Source: an uncultured Clostridium sp.
GTDB taxonomy: Bacteria; Bacillota; Clostridia; Clostridiales; Clostridiaceae
Assembly (NCBI GenBank): GCA_946575275.1
Contig: CAMNZV010000139.1
Span: forward strand, 1 to 5,139
Direction of reading: 5' to 3'
Length of the DNA stretch: 5,139 bases
Under the pieces are notes generated by a model, which worked only from the letters and a program-made list of their open reading frames with translations, did no database searches and was not told the DNA's origin. Of the stretch, positions 1 to 5,139 are shown in pieces. The position numbers and the translations under genes are program-made. Each line of letters starts with the position of its first letter. Position 1 is the stretch's first letter.

Positions 1-1153
1 AAAGAATCTATTAGTAGAAAAGGATTTTAAATTAGAAGCTGACAAAATTAAATTTGAGATTAAAAACAATGAAGAAAAGAAAAAAGAAATTATTAAGATA
101 AAAGGTAAAATTGAAAATAACTTATCTAGTTTAAATGAATTTAATGATTTAGAAATTATTGAAAAACTTGAAATCAAATTGGATTTAACTGATTTAGATA
201 ATTACATTGGAAAACTAAAAAGAGACTTAAATAATTCAAAGACTGATGAAAATGAAAAGGAAAAGAATCTTACAAATTCCTTAGTAGATATTGAAATTAA
301 GGAAGAATTTAAACAGGATAGTTTATTTAAAGAACCTATTCAAACCTTAAAATTACTAATAGTAAAACCAAGGGAATTTAAGGAACATTTAAACTTAATT
401 ATTAATTCTTATGAAATGCTTATGGAAAAACTAATTGCTGATATTGAAATGATTCAAAAAGAAGAGGGTAAAATATTAGAAAGTATATTAGAATATATAA
501 AAGATGTACATGAGAATATTAAAAAGATAGATGAAAATTCTTCAATAACAATTGGAAATAAAAGATTGAAAATGTTAAATATTAATGTTACAGATTGGGA
601 AGATAATAAAGAAATATGTAAAATTAGATTAAGGGAATATATAGAACAAATAAGAGATAAGGGGTTAAAGGCTCTAGAAAATAATGATAGTATAGAGGAG
701 ATAGTTAGTAATAATATTAACATAAATAAGCTATATGATGAGGTTTGTGGAATAGGAAATGTAAGTATAAAATTATATAAAATTGAAGAGGATAAACAAA
801 GACAGATTTCTTGGAATGAGGTTTCAAAAAATTCTGGAGGCGAAGGCTTCTTATCAGCCTTTGTAATATTATCAAGTTTATTGTCCTACATGAGAAAAGA
901 GGATAGTGAGATATTTTCAAGAAAAGAAAGTGGAAAAGTTCTTATAATGGATAATCCTTTTGCACAAACAAATTCAGCCCATCTTTTAAAACCATTAATG
1001 GATATTGCAAAAAGGAGCAATACCCAACTTATATGTTTAACAGGACTTAGTGGAGATGCAATATACAATAGATTTGATAATATTTATGTATTAAATCTTA
1101 TATCCTCTAAGCTTAATAATAATATAAAGTATATAAAAAGTGAGCACCAATAA
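1..1153 (+). CDS. C-terminal part of a large SMC/Rad50-like coiled-coil ATPase (5' end outside window)
   Basis: The frame is open from base 2 with no stop upstream, so the gene starts outside the window; 383 residues are visible. A TTG at 179 lacks a Shine-Dalgarno and sits inside the open frame, so it is not the start. The first ~60 visible residues are Lys/Glu/Asn-rich and helical, as in a coiled-coil arm, and further helical segments follow. The ATPase head is at the end: an ABC signature SGGEG (833-847), then a hydrophobic strand and Walker B KVLIMDNPF (935-961). After it come NSAHLL and the strand LICLTGL. Walker A would lie in the missing N-terminus. The catalytic Glu usual after the Walker B Asp is Asn, and the D-loop Asp and switch His are not obvious. 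From memory, DNPF occurs in a group of large Firmicute ATPases, including Wadjet/MksB-like JetC relatives, so this may be family-typical rather than damage. A role in DNA surveillance or plasmid defence is inference only; no partner gene is visible downstream. Confidence 0.75.
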   Translation, partial: KNLLVEKDFKLEADKIKFEIKNNEEKKKEIIKIKGKIENNLSSLNEFNDLEIIEKLEIKLDLTDLDNYIGKLKRDLNNSKTDENEKEKNLTNSLVDIEIKEEFKQDSLFKEPIQTLKLLIVKPREFKEHLNLIINSYEMLMEKLIADIEMIQKEEGKILESILEYIKDVHENIKKIDENSSITIGNKRLKMLNINVTDWEDNKEICKIRLREYIEQIRDKGLKALENNDSIEEIVSNNININKLYDEVCGIGNVSIKLYKIEEDKQRQISWNEVSKNSGGEGFLSAFVILSSLLSYMRKEDSEIFSRKESGKVLIMDNPFAQTNSAHLLKPLMDIAKRSNTQLICLTGLSGDAIYNRFDNIYVLNLISSKLNNNIKYIKSEHQ

Positions 1154-1222
1154 GGTGAAGAAGAAAAGCAAGTTATAGTAGCAACAAATTTAAAAATAGA
1201 AGAGCAAATAAAATTATTTTAG
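1154..1222 (+). other. In-frame coding-like extension after the ATPase stop codon
   Basis: Directly after TAA 1151-1153 the same frame runs 22 more sense codons before TAG 1220-1222. The tail begins GEEEKQVIVATN and ends LKIEEQIKLF. Its composition (charged, then a beta-like VIVAT, then an amphipathic end) looks like a real protein terminus. The hairpin at 1227-1260 starts four bases after the second stop, where one would expect it after an intact gene. This suggests that the gene originally ended at 1222 and that a single-base change to TAA removed the last 23 residues. The last five residues, QIKLF, resemble the bacterial beta-clamp-binding consensus QL(S/D)LF. An open run of 22 codons can occur by chance in sequence this A+T-rich, so this is suggestive, not proven. 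Confidence 0.4.
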
Positions 1223-1226
1223 AAAA

Positions 1227-1260
1227 TTTGCAAGGGTAACTTCTAGTTTGCCCTTGCAAA
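1227..1260. terminator. Strong stem-loop between the ATPase gene and scrR; possible terminator or operator
   Basis: The arms 1227-1239 and 1248-1260 pair over 13 bp. Ten outer pairs (TTTGCAAGGG with CCCTTGCAAA) are perfect, followed by one G-U pair and two A-T pairs around an 8-base loop. The position, just after the ATPase reading frame, suits a terminator. However, the + strand has no T-run after the stem (AACCTATAAT follows). Read on the minus strand the stem is followed by TTTTCT, a weak U-tract, yet no minus-strand gene arrives here. The right arm overlaps the -35/spacer region of the likely scrR promoter, so a protein-binding palindrome is an alternative. The arms do not resemble LacI-family operators with a central CG. 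Confidence 0.5.
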
Positions 1261-1270
1261 AACCTATAAT
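1241..1270 (+). promoter_or_regulatory. Probable scrR promoter
   Basis: A perfect TATAAT -10 lies at 1265-1270, 23 bases before the scrR ATG. The best -35 at a reasonable distance is TTCTAG (1241-1246, 18-bp spacer), a poor match to TTGACA. The -10 is convincing and the -35 weak. Initiation near 1277 would leave a very short leader that still includes the Shine-Dalgarno AGGTGG at 1281-1286. The upstream half overlaps the loop and right arm of the 1227-1260 hairpin. Confidence 0.45.
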
Positions 1271-1293
1271 ACTTATAAAAAGGTGGTAAAAAT

Positions 1294-2271
1294 ATGACAA
1301 CAATTAAAGATGTGGCAAAAGAGGCTGGAGTATCAGTTGGAACAGTTTCAAATGTTATAAACAATGTTCAAGTAAAACCAGCTACAAAAGACAAGGTAGA
1401 AGAGGCAATAAAAAAATTAAAATATGAGCCTAATATATATGCTAGGGGTTTTAAAACTAATAAAACAAATACTGTTGCTGTAATTTTACCTACAATTTGG
1501 AATCCTTTTTTTAGTGAACTTGCATATAATTTAGAGGAAAACTTACAAAAAGCTGGAATGAAGATGATTTTGTGTAATTCTAATAAGGATAATAAATCTG
1601 AAATAGAATATATATCTATGGCAAAACAAAATAAAATGGATGGCATTATTGCAATAACCTATAGTGATATTGATGAGCATGTTTCCGAAGAAATACCCTT
1701 TGTAAGTATAGATAGATATTTTTCAAAAAATATAACTTATGTATCTAGTGATAATTTTGAAGGGGGAAGAATTGCAGCAGAAAAATTAATAGAATTTGGA
1801 TGTGAAAAAATAGCTTATATAGGTAGAGGATCTAAAATAGATAACTCAACAAGAAAAAGAAAAGAGGGGTTAATAAGCTATTGCAAAGATAATAATATAA
1901 AATATGAAATTTTAGAGGTTCTTGGAAAAGAAAGAGAATATAATAAGCTATTAGAAGAATTTATAGATAATAATTTCAAAAAAGAAATCAAAATAGATGG
2001 TGTCTTTGCTGTTAGTGATGAATATGCCTTAGACTTTATAGAAAAATTAAAAGCTTTAAATATAAGAGTTCCAGAGGATGTTCAAGTAATTGGATTTGAT
2101 GGAATGAGGGCAAGTGCTAAGTCTAAATTTGAAATATCTACAATAAGGCAACCTATAGAAGATATAGCAAAGGAGTCAGTAAAAGCTTTAAAAAATATTA
2201 TTGAAAATAAAAAAATAAAAAAAGAAATAGTACTTCCAATAAGCTTTATAGAAGGAAATTCAACAAAATAA
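1294..2271 (+). CDS. scrR: LacI-family repressor, probable sucrose operon regulator ScrR
   Basis: This 325-residue protein has the usual LacI-family length and architecture. Residues 3-23 form the helix-turn-helix (TIKDVAKEAGVSVGTVSNVIN). Residues 44-56 are the hinge helix YEPNIYARGFKTN. A periplasmic-binding-protein-like effector domain follows from about residue 60 (VAVILPTIWNPFF onward), with the typical late motif GFDG and STIRQP near the C-terminus. At the hinge position where LacI and PurR insert a Leu into the operator minor groove, this protein has Phe53. AGGTGG at 1281-1286 lies 7 bases before the ATG and supports this start. It sits directly upstream of, and parallel to, a sucrose PTS gene and a sucrose-6-phosphate hydrolase gene, whose control region holds a LacI-type palindrome. 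That context is the basis for naming it ScrR; the inducer (sucrose-6-phosphate or fructose are candidates) cannot be read from sequence. The helix-turn-helix alone would also fit other sugar repressors. No terminator is evident after its stop. Confidence 0.85.
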   Translation: MTTIKDVAKEAGVSVGTVSNVINNVQVKPATKDKVEEAIKKLKYEPNIYARGFKTNKTNTVAVILPTIWNPFFSELAYNLEENLQKAGMKMILCNSNKDNKSEIEYISMAKQNKMDGIIAITYSDIDEHVSEEIPFVSIDRYFSKNITYVSSDNFEGGRIAAEKLIEFGCEKIAYIGRGSKIDNSTRKRKEGLISYCKDNNIKYEILEVLGKEREYNKLLEEFIDNNFKKEIKIDGVFAVSDEYALDFIEKLKALNIRVPEDVQVIGFDGMRASAKSKFEISTIRQPIEDIAKESVKALKNIIENKKIKKEIVLPISFIEGNSTK

Positions 2272-2290
2272 ATTTTTTGATGGAAAGTCA

Positions 2291-2319
2291 TTGACTATTT
2301 ATTGAAAACGTATTACAAT
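2291..2319 (+). promoter_or_regulatory. scrAB promoter (sigma-A type)
   Basis: TTGACT (2291-2296) and TACAAT (2314-2319) are separated by exactly 17 bp, a close match to the housekeeping consensus. Transcription would start near 2326, giving a leader of about 146 bases before the scrA start at 2472. The promoter lies 20 bp after the scrR stop and just upstream of a 12-bp operator-like palindrome, as expected for a repressed sugar operon. With no terminator seen after scrR, some read-through from scrR into scrA is possible. A second -10-like TATAAT at 2360-2365 has no credible -35. Confidence 0.75.
2303..2317 (+). promoter_or_regulatory. cre-like or degenerate ScrR site within the scrA promoter spacer
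   Basis: TGAAAACGTATTACA begins with TGAAAACG, a full match to the left half of catabolite-responsive elements (TGWAARCG). The right half is poor, so the dyad is incomplete. It lies between the -35 and -10, where a bound LacI-family protein would block RNA polymerase. It could be a CcpA site giving glucose repression or a weak second ScrR site. Its central CG (2309/2310) is 32 bp from that of the 2336-2347 palindrome. Confidence 0.45.
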
Positions 2320-2335
2320 TAGGTTATAGAGAAAA

Positions 2336-2347
2336 TGAAACGTTTCA
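2336..2347 (+). promoter_or_regulatory. Perfect 12-bp LacI-type palindrome, probable ScrR operator
   Basis: TGAAACGTTTCA is its own reverse complement and has the central CG flanked by A/T steps typical of LacI-family operators; the AAACGTTT core is the same as in PurR sites. It lies about 10-20 bases past the predicted transcript start, a classic repressor position. It is two bases shorter between its half-sites than a standard cre (TGWAARCGYTWNCW), which favours ScrR over CcpA. No copy is seen upstream of scrR, so scrR does not look autoregulated through this sequence. Confidence 0.7.
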
Positions 2348-2426
2348 AAAATATAAAAGTATAATTTATTAATAAAAATGAAAACATAAAGGTAAGAATT
2401 TATTAATTTCTAAAATATAAAAAAAG

Positions 2427-2432
2427 AGGAGG
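2427..2432 (+). promoter_or_regulatory. Displaced Shine-Dalgarno for scrA
   Basis: GAGGAGGG (2426-2433, core AGGAGG) is the only strong ribosome binding site before scrA, but it ends 38 bases upstream of the ATG at 2472. The sequence next to that ATG (GCCGCTAAT) has no purine-rich site. The scrA frame is open upstream to the TAA at 2418, yet contains no ATG, GTG or TTG before 2472, so an earlier in-frame start does not explain the spacing. The hairpin at 2436-2465 fills the gap. If it is folded, only eight unpaired bases (AA plus GCTAAT) separate the site from the ATG. Confidence 0.65.
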
Positions 2433-2435
2433 GAA

Positions 2436-2465
2436 GGCTACTATTTTGAACTTAAATATGTAGCC
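2436..2465 (+). promoter_or_regulatory. Hairpin between the Shine-Dalgarno and the start codon of scrA
   Basis: GGCTAC (2436-2441) pairs perfectly with GTAGCC (2460-2465). Past one bulged T (2459), TATTT (2442-2446) pairs with AAATA (2454-2458), leaving the 7-base loop TGAACTT (2447-2453). The total is 11 bp, in otherwise A+T-rich and poorly structured leader sequence. It has no T-run after it, so it is not a terminator, and I see no BglG/SacY-type antiterminator layout. It begins two bases after the Shine-Dalgarno and ends six bases before the scrA ATG, so folding would give ideal spacing. Hairpins of this kind that bring the two signals together are known in phage T4 genes. Confidence 0.6.
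2446..2463 (+). other. Possible five-codon leader ORF (TTG start) within the hairpin
   Basis: TTG at 2446 lies 12-13 bases after AGGAGGG and reads TTG-AAC-TTA-AAT-ATG-TAG, ending eight bases before the scrA ATG. It also contains an ATG followed directly by TAG (2458-2463). A ribosome using the displaced Shine-Dalgarno could translate this and restart at scrA. This is an alternative to the folded-hairpin model. Such a short ORF is easily found by chance. Confidence 0.2.
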
Positions 2466-2471
2466 GCTAAT

Positions 2472-3908
2472 ATGAGTAATAATTATAAAGCAATTGGGAA
2501 AGAAATTTTAGATAATATCGGTGGTAAGGATAACATAGTAAGTGCAGCTCATTGCGCAACACGTTTACGTTTAGTACTTAAAGATGATTCAAAGATTAAT
2601 TTGAAAAAGATAGAAGCTATACCTCAGGTTAAGGGTAATTTTAATACTTCAGGTCAATTTCAAATAATTCTAGGGCCTGGAATTGTTGACGAGGTGTACA
2701 AAGAATTTGTAAAAATAGCAAATATATCTGAAGGTAGCAAAGAAGAATTAAAAAAAGAAGCAGATAAAAAGCTTAATCCAATGCAAAGATTACTAAAATC
2801 TTTAGCAGATGTATTTGTTCCAATATTACCAATACTTGTGGCAGCAGGACTATTAATGGGTATAAATAATATATTAACTTCACAAGGCTTGTTTATTGAA
2901 GGAAAATCTTTAGTTGAAGCATATCCTAATTTTAAAGATTTAGCTGAACTCATAAATACCTTTGCTAATACTGGATTTGCATTTTTACCAATATTCTTAG
3001 GTTTTTCAGCAGCTAAGGCATTTGGAGGAAATCCTTTTTTAGGTGCTTGTATAGGTGCCCTTATGATACATTCAGATTTATTAAATGGATATTCCTATGG
3101 GGCAGCAGTATTATCTGGGGATATACCCACATGGAATATACTGGGTTTTTCTATAGATAAGGTTGGATATCAAGGAACTGTATTACCAGTTATAGCAGCA
3201 GCTTATGTAATGTCAAAAATAGAAAAAGCACTACACAAAACAATACCTTCAGTATTAGATAATTTATTAACACCATTATTAACAGTATTTATTACTGGGA
3301 TTTTAACCTTTGTTGTTATAGGACCAATAATGAGAATGGCTGGTAATGGAATTACAAGTGGATTAATGTTTTTAATAAATACCTTAGGACCAATAGGTGG
3401 AGCAATATTTGGATTTGTATATGCACCAATAGTTATTACAGGTATGCATCATAGCTTTGTAGCAGTAGAAACACAACTATTAGCAGATATGGCAACAACA
3501 GGTGGGTCTTTTATATTCCCAGTAGCTGCAATGTCAAATGTAGCTCAAGGAGCAGCAGCTCTTGCAGTAATATTAATTTTAAGAAAAGATGCTAAAATGA
3601 AAAGTTTAGCTTCAGCCTCTGGTATTTCGGCTTTACTCGGAATTACGGAACCTGCAATATTTGGAGTTAATTTAAAATTACGTTATCCATTCTTTGGAGC
3701 AATGATAGGATCAGCTGTGGCATCAGGATATATAATGCTTACAAAAGTTCTTGCAATTTCACCAGGTGCTGCAGGCTTGCCAGGAATTATATCAATAAGA
3801 CCTACATCAATGGTAAATTATGTTATAGGAATGATAATATCAATGGTTGTAGCTGCAGTAGCAACAATTATCTTAAGTAAGGTTATGAAGAAAAAAGAAG
3901 TTGAATAA
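2472..3908 (+). CDS. scrA: PTS sucrose-specific EIIBC permease
   Basis: This 478-residue inner-membrane permease takes up sucrose and releases sucrose-6-phosphate inside. Residues 1 to about 85 are the EIIB domain, with the phosphocysteine C28 in HCATRLRL and the conserved end GPGIVDEVY (68-76). A Lys/Glu-rich linker (about 86-105) leads into EIIC, which has about ten hydrophobic segments from PMQRLLKSLADVF (about 103) to residue 472. EIIC carries GMHHSF (324-329) and the GITEP substrate-site motif of the glucose superfamily (390-394). No EIIA domain is fused, and the protein ends in KKKEVE, so phosphate must come from an EIIA-Glc-like partner encoded elsewhere. The length is normal for EIIBC. 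The EIIB start pattern (short basic lead, then EILDNIGGKDNI) supports the ATG at 2472 despite its displaced Shine-Dalgarno. Sucrose specificity is inferred from the GH32 hydrolase gene 14 bp downstream and from family resemblance; a trehalose-type EIIBC would look similar. Confidence 0.93.
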   Translation: MSNNYKAIGKEILDNIGGKDNIVSAAHCATRLRLVLKDDSKINLKKIEAIPQVKGNFNTSGQFQIILGPGIVDEVYKEFVKIANISEGSKEELKKEADKKLNPMQRLLKSLADVFVPILPILVAAGLLMGINNILTSQGLFIEGKSLVEAYPNFKDLAELINTFANTGFAFLPIFLGFSAAKAFGGNPFLGACIGALMIHSDLLNGYSYGAAVLSGDIPTWNILGFSIDKVGYQGTVLPVIAAAYVMSKIEKALHKTIPSVLDNLLTPLLTVFITGILTFVVIGPIMRMAGNGITSGLMFLINTLGPIGGAIFGFVYAPIVITGMHHSFVAVETQLLADMATTGGSFIFPVAAMSNVAQGAAALAVILILRKDAKMKSLASASGISALLGITEPAIFGVNLKLRYPFFGAMIGSAVASGYIMLTKVLAISPGAAGLPGIISIRPTSMVNYVIGMIISMVVAAVATIILSKVMKKKEVE

Positions 3909-3922
3909 AAGGAGGTATTGAT

Positions 3923-5139
3923 ATGAAGGCGTGGACTAGAGAAGAAAGATATAGATCTCTTTTAGAAGCCTCAAAAGAGGAGATGGATCAATTAAAAGGA
4001 ATTGTAGACAAATGTCCATATAGACAAAAGTTTCATATTCAACCAACTACAGGCTTGTTAAATGATCCAAATGGATTTTCATATTACAATGGAGAATACC
4101 ATATATTCTATCAATGGTTTCCTTTAGGACCAGTACATGGTTTGAAACATTGGTATCATCTATCATCAACGGATTTAGTTAATTGGAAGGACCTAGGAGT
4201 TGCAATAATACCATCAGAATATTATGAAAGTCATGGCGCATTTTCAGGTAGTGGAATAGTTAACAAAGACAAATTATATTTGTTTTATACAGGAAATACA
4301 AGAGATGAAAATTGGGTTAGACATCCATATCAATGCCTTGCAATTATGGATAAGGAAGGTAAAATAACAAAAAACAAAGAACCTATTATAAAAGATGTAC
4401 CAAAAGAATATACAGATCACTTTAGAGATCCAAAAGTCTTTAAAGACAATGGGAAATTCCGATGTATAATTGGAGCTCAAAGAAAAAAAGATAATCTTGG
4501 AACAATAGTATATTATGAATCTGAAAATATGAAAGATTGGAAATTTAAAGGTGAAATAAAAACCAAATTTCTAGGCAATGGCTATATGTGGGAATGTCCT
4601 GATTATTTAAAGTATGAGGATAAGGCTGTATTTATATTTTCTCCACAGGGCTTAAAGGCAAATGGGGATAAATATAACAATATATTTCAATCTGGGTATT
4701 TAATTGGGGATAAAATAAATTTTGATAATAGAATATTAAATCATGGAGAATTTAATGAACTAGACAGAGGTTTTGATTTTTATGCTCCCCAAAGTACTGA
4801 AGATGAAAAGGGTCGAAAAATATTAGTAGGATGGATGGGTCTTCCTGAAATTGAATATCCAACAGATAAAAACGGATGGGCACATTGTTTAACATTGCCT
4901 AGAGAATTAAATTTAATAAATGGTAAACTAATTCAAACTCCAGTTAGGGAGCTTGAGAATCTTAGAGGAGCATGTAGAGAGGAATCCTTTGAAATAGAAA
5001 ATCAAGAAAAGATTATAGAAGGATTTAATGAAAAGGCTTATGAATTAATTTGTGATTTTAAGAAATTTCATGGCAACACTGTTGGGATTAAATTAAAAAA
5101 AGGAACAGATGAAGAAACATTATTTTACTATGATATAGC
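3923..5139 (+). CDS. scrB: Sucrose-6-phosphate hydrolase, GH32 (3' end outside window)
   Basis: This cytoplasmic enzyme hydrolyses sucrose-6-phosphate to glucose-6-phosphate and fructose. The frame is open from ATG 3923 to the window edge: 405 codons, with about 80-90 expected to be missing from a family length near 490. The Shine-Dalgarno AAGGAGG (3909-3915) lies 7 bases before the ATG and overlaps the tail of the 14-bp gap after scrA, showing tight co-transcription. The GH32 catalytic set is complete: nucleophile D48 in NDPNG, transition-state Asp D169 in RDPKV, and acid/base E224 in WECPD. The FYQWFP and SGS elements of the five-bladed propeller are also present. After about residue 340 the chain enters the C-terminal beta-sandwich (QTPVRELENLR onward), which is cut. 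There is no signal peptide, as expected for an enzyme acting on an imported phosphosugar. Secreted invertases and fructanases share the fold, but the PTS neighbour favours the phosphate-specific enzyme. Confidence 0.95.
   Translation, partial: MKAWTREERYRSLLEASKEEMDQLKGIVDKCPYRQKFHIQPTTGLLNDPNGFSYYNGEYHIFYQWFPLGPVHGLKHWYHLSSTDLVNWKDLGVAIIPSEYYESHGAFSGSGIVNKDKLYLFYTGNTRDENWVRHPYQCLAIMDKEGKITKNKEPIIKDVPKEYTDHFRDPKVFKDNGKFRCIIGAQRKKDNLGTIVYYESENMKDWKFKGEIKTKFLGNGYMWECPDYLKYEDKAVFIFSPQGLKANGDKYNNIFQSGYLIGDKINFDNRILNHGEFNELDRGFDFYAPQSTEDEKGRKILVGWMGLPEIEYPTDKNGWAHCLTLPRELNLINGKLIQTPVRELENLRGACREESFEIENQEKIIEGFNEKAYELICDFKKFHGNTVGIKLKKGTDEETLFYYDI

Noticed and set aside
179..181. TTG at 179 as the start of the ATPase gene
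   Set aside because: The frame is open upstream to base 2 with the same Lys/Glu-rich coiled-coil coding character, and no Shine-Dalgarno precedes 179; the gene simply begins outside the window.
454..1646. Several minus-strand open frames opposite the ATPase and scrR genes
   Set aside because: They lie antisense to well-supported genes, have low-complexity Leu/Ile/Ser/Phe-rich translations typical of the reverse of A+T-rich coding sequence, and lack ribosome binding sites.
2360..2365. Second -10-like TATAAT in the scrA leader
   Set aside because: There is no -35-like hexamer at a suitable distance, and the sequence is common by chance at this base composition.
2363..2407. 11-bp direct repeat AATTTATTAAT at 2363-2373 and 2397-2407 in the scrA leader
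   Set aside because: It is low-complexity A/T sequence in a very A+T-rich leader; two copies 34 bp apart are easily produced by chance and match no known iteron or operator.
2436..2465. BglG/SacY-type antiterminator or riboswitch reading of the leader hairpin
   Set aside because: No overlapping terminator with a T-run follows it, and the stem is placed exactly between the Shine-Dalgarno and the AUG, which fits translation better than transcription control.
2553..2573. CGT arginine codons in the EIIB active-site stretch (HCATRLRL), unlike the AGA preference elsewhere
   Set aside because: Only a few codons, at a highly conserved motif; too little to argue for recombination or transfer.
2082..2953. 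Minus-strand open frames opposite the end of scrR and the start of scrA
   Set aside because: They are shadows of the coding frames; no recognisable domain and no Shine-Dalgarno.
4274..4480. Minus-strand 68-codon open frame inside scrB
   Set aside because: It is fully antisense to conserved GH32 sequence and has no start signals.

Overview
The window is very A+T-rich, with AGA/TTA/ATA-dominated codons, short intergenic gaps and strong AGGAGG-type ribosome binding sites. Every supportable gene is on the + strand. This fits a low-GC Firmicute, most likely Clostridium sensu stricto and in style close to C. perfringens. That assignment rests on codon style and protein flavour, not on a search.

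Layout: (1) From the left edge to 1153 lies the C-terminal part of a large coiled-coil ABC/SMC-type ATPase whose start is outside the window. Its head has an SGGEG signature and a DNPF Walker B. The reading frame stops at TAA 1151-1153 but continues for 22 coding-like codons to TAG 1220-1222, followed at once by a 13-bp hairpin (1227-1260). (2) 1294-2271 encodes a LacI-family repressor (ScrR). (3) 2272-2471 is a 200-bp control region. It holds a good sigma-A promoter, a LacI/CcpA-type half-site inside the promoter spacer, a perfect 12-bp LacI-type palindrome just past the predicted transcript start, and a long leader. In that leader the only good Shine-Dalgarno is separated from the start codon by a hairpin. 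(4) 2472-3908 encodes the sucrose PTS permease EIIBC (ScrA). (5) 3923 to the right edge encodes sucrose-6-phosphate hydrolase (ScrB, GH32), cut off at about 405 of an expected 480-500 residues.

How it works together: ScrA imports sucrose and phosphorylates it to sucrose-6-phosphate. ScrB splits this into glucose-6-phosphate and fructose. ScrR is expected to repress scrAB through the operators at 2303-2347. A fructokinase gene would commonly lie further along such an operon, but it is not visible here. ScrA has no fused EIIA domain, so it must borrow one from elsewhere.

I see no RNA genes, CRISPR arrays, insertion sequences or tRNAs. The points most worth a second look are the hairpin between the Shine-Dalgarno and the AUG of scrA, the two half-operators spaced 32 bp apart, and the apparent early stop in the ATPase gene, which removes a tail ending in a possible sliding-clamp-binding motif.
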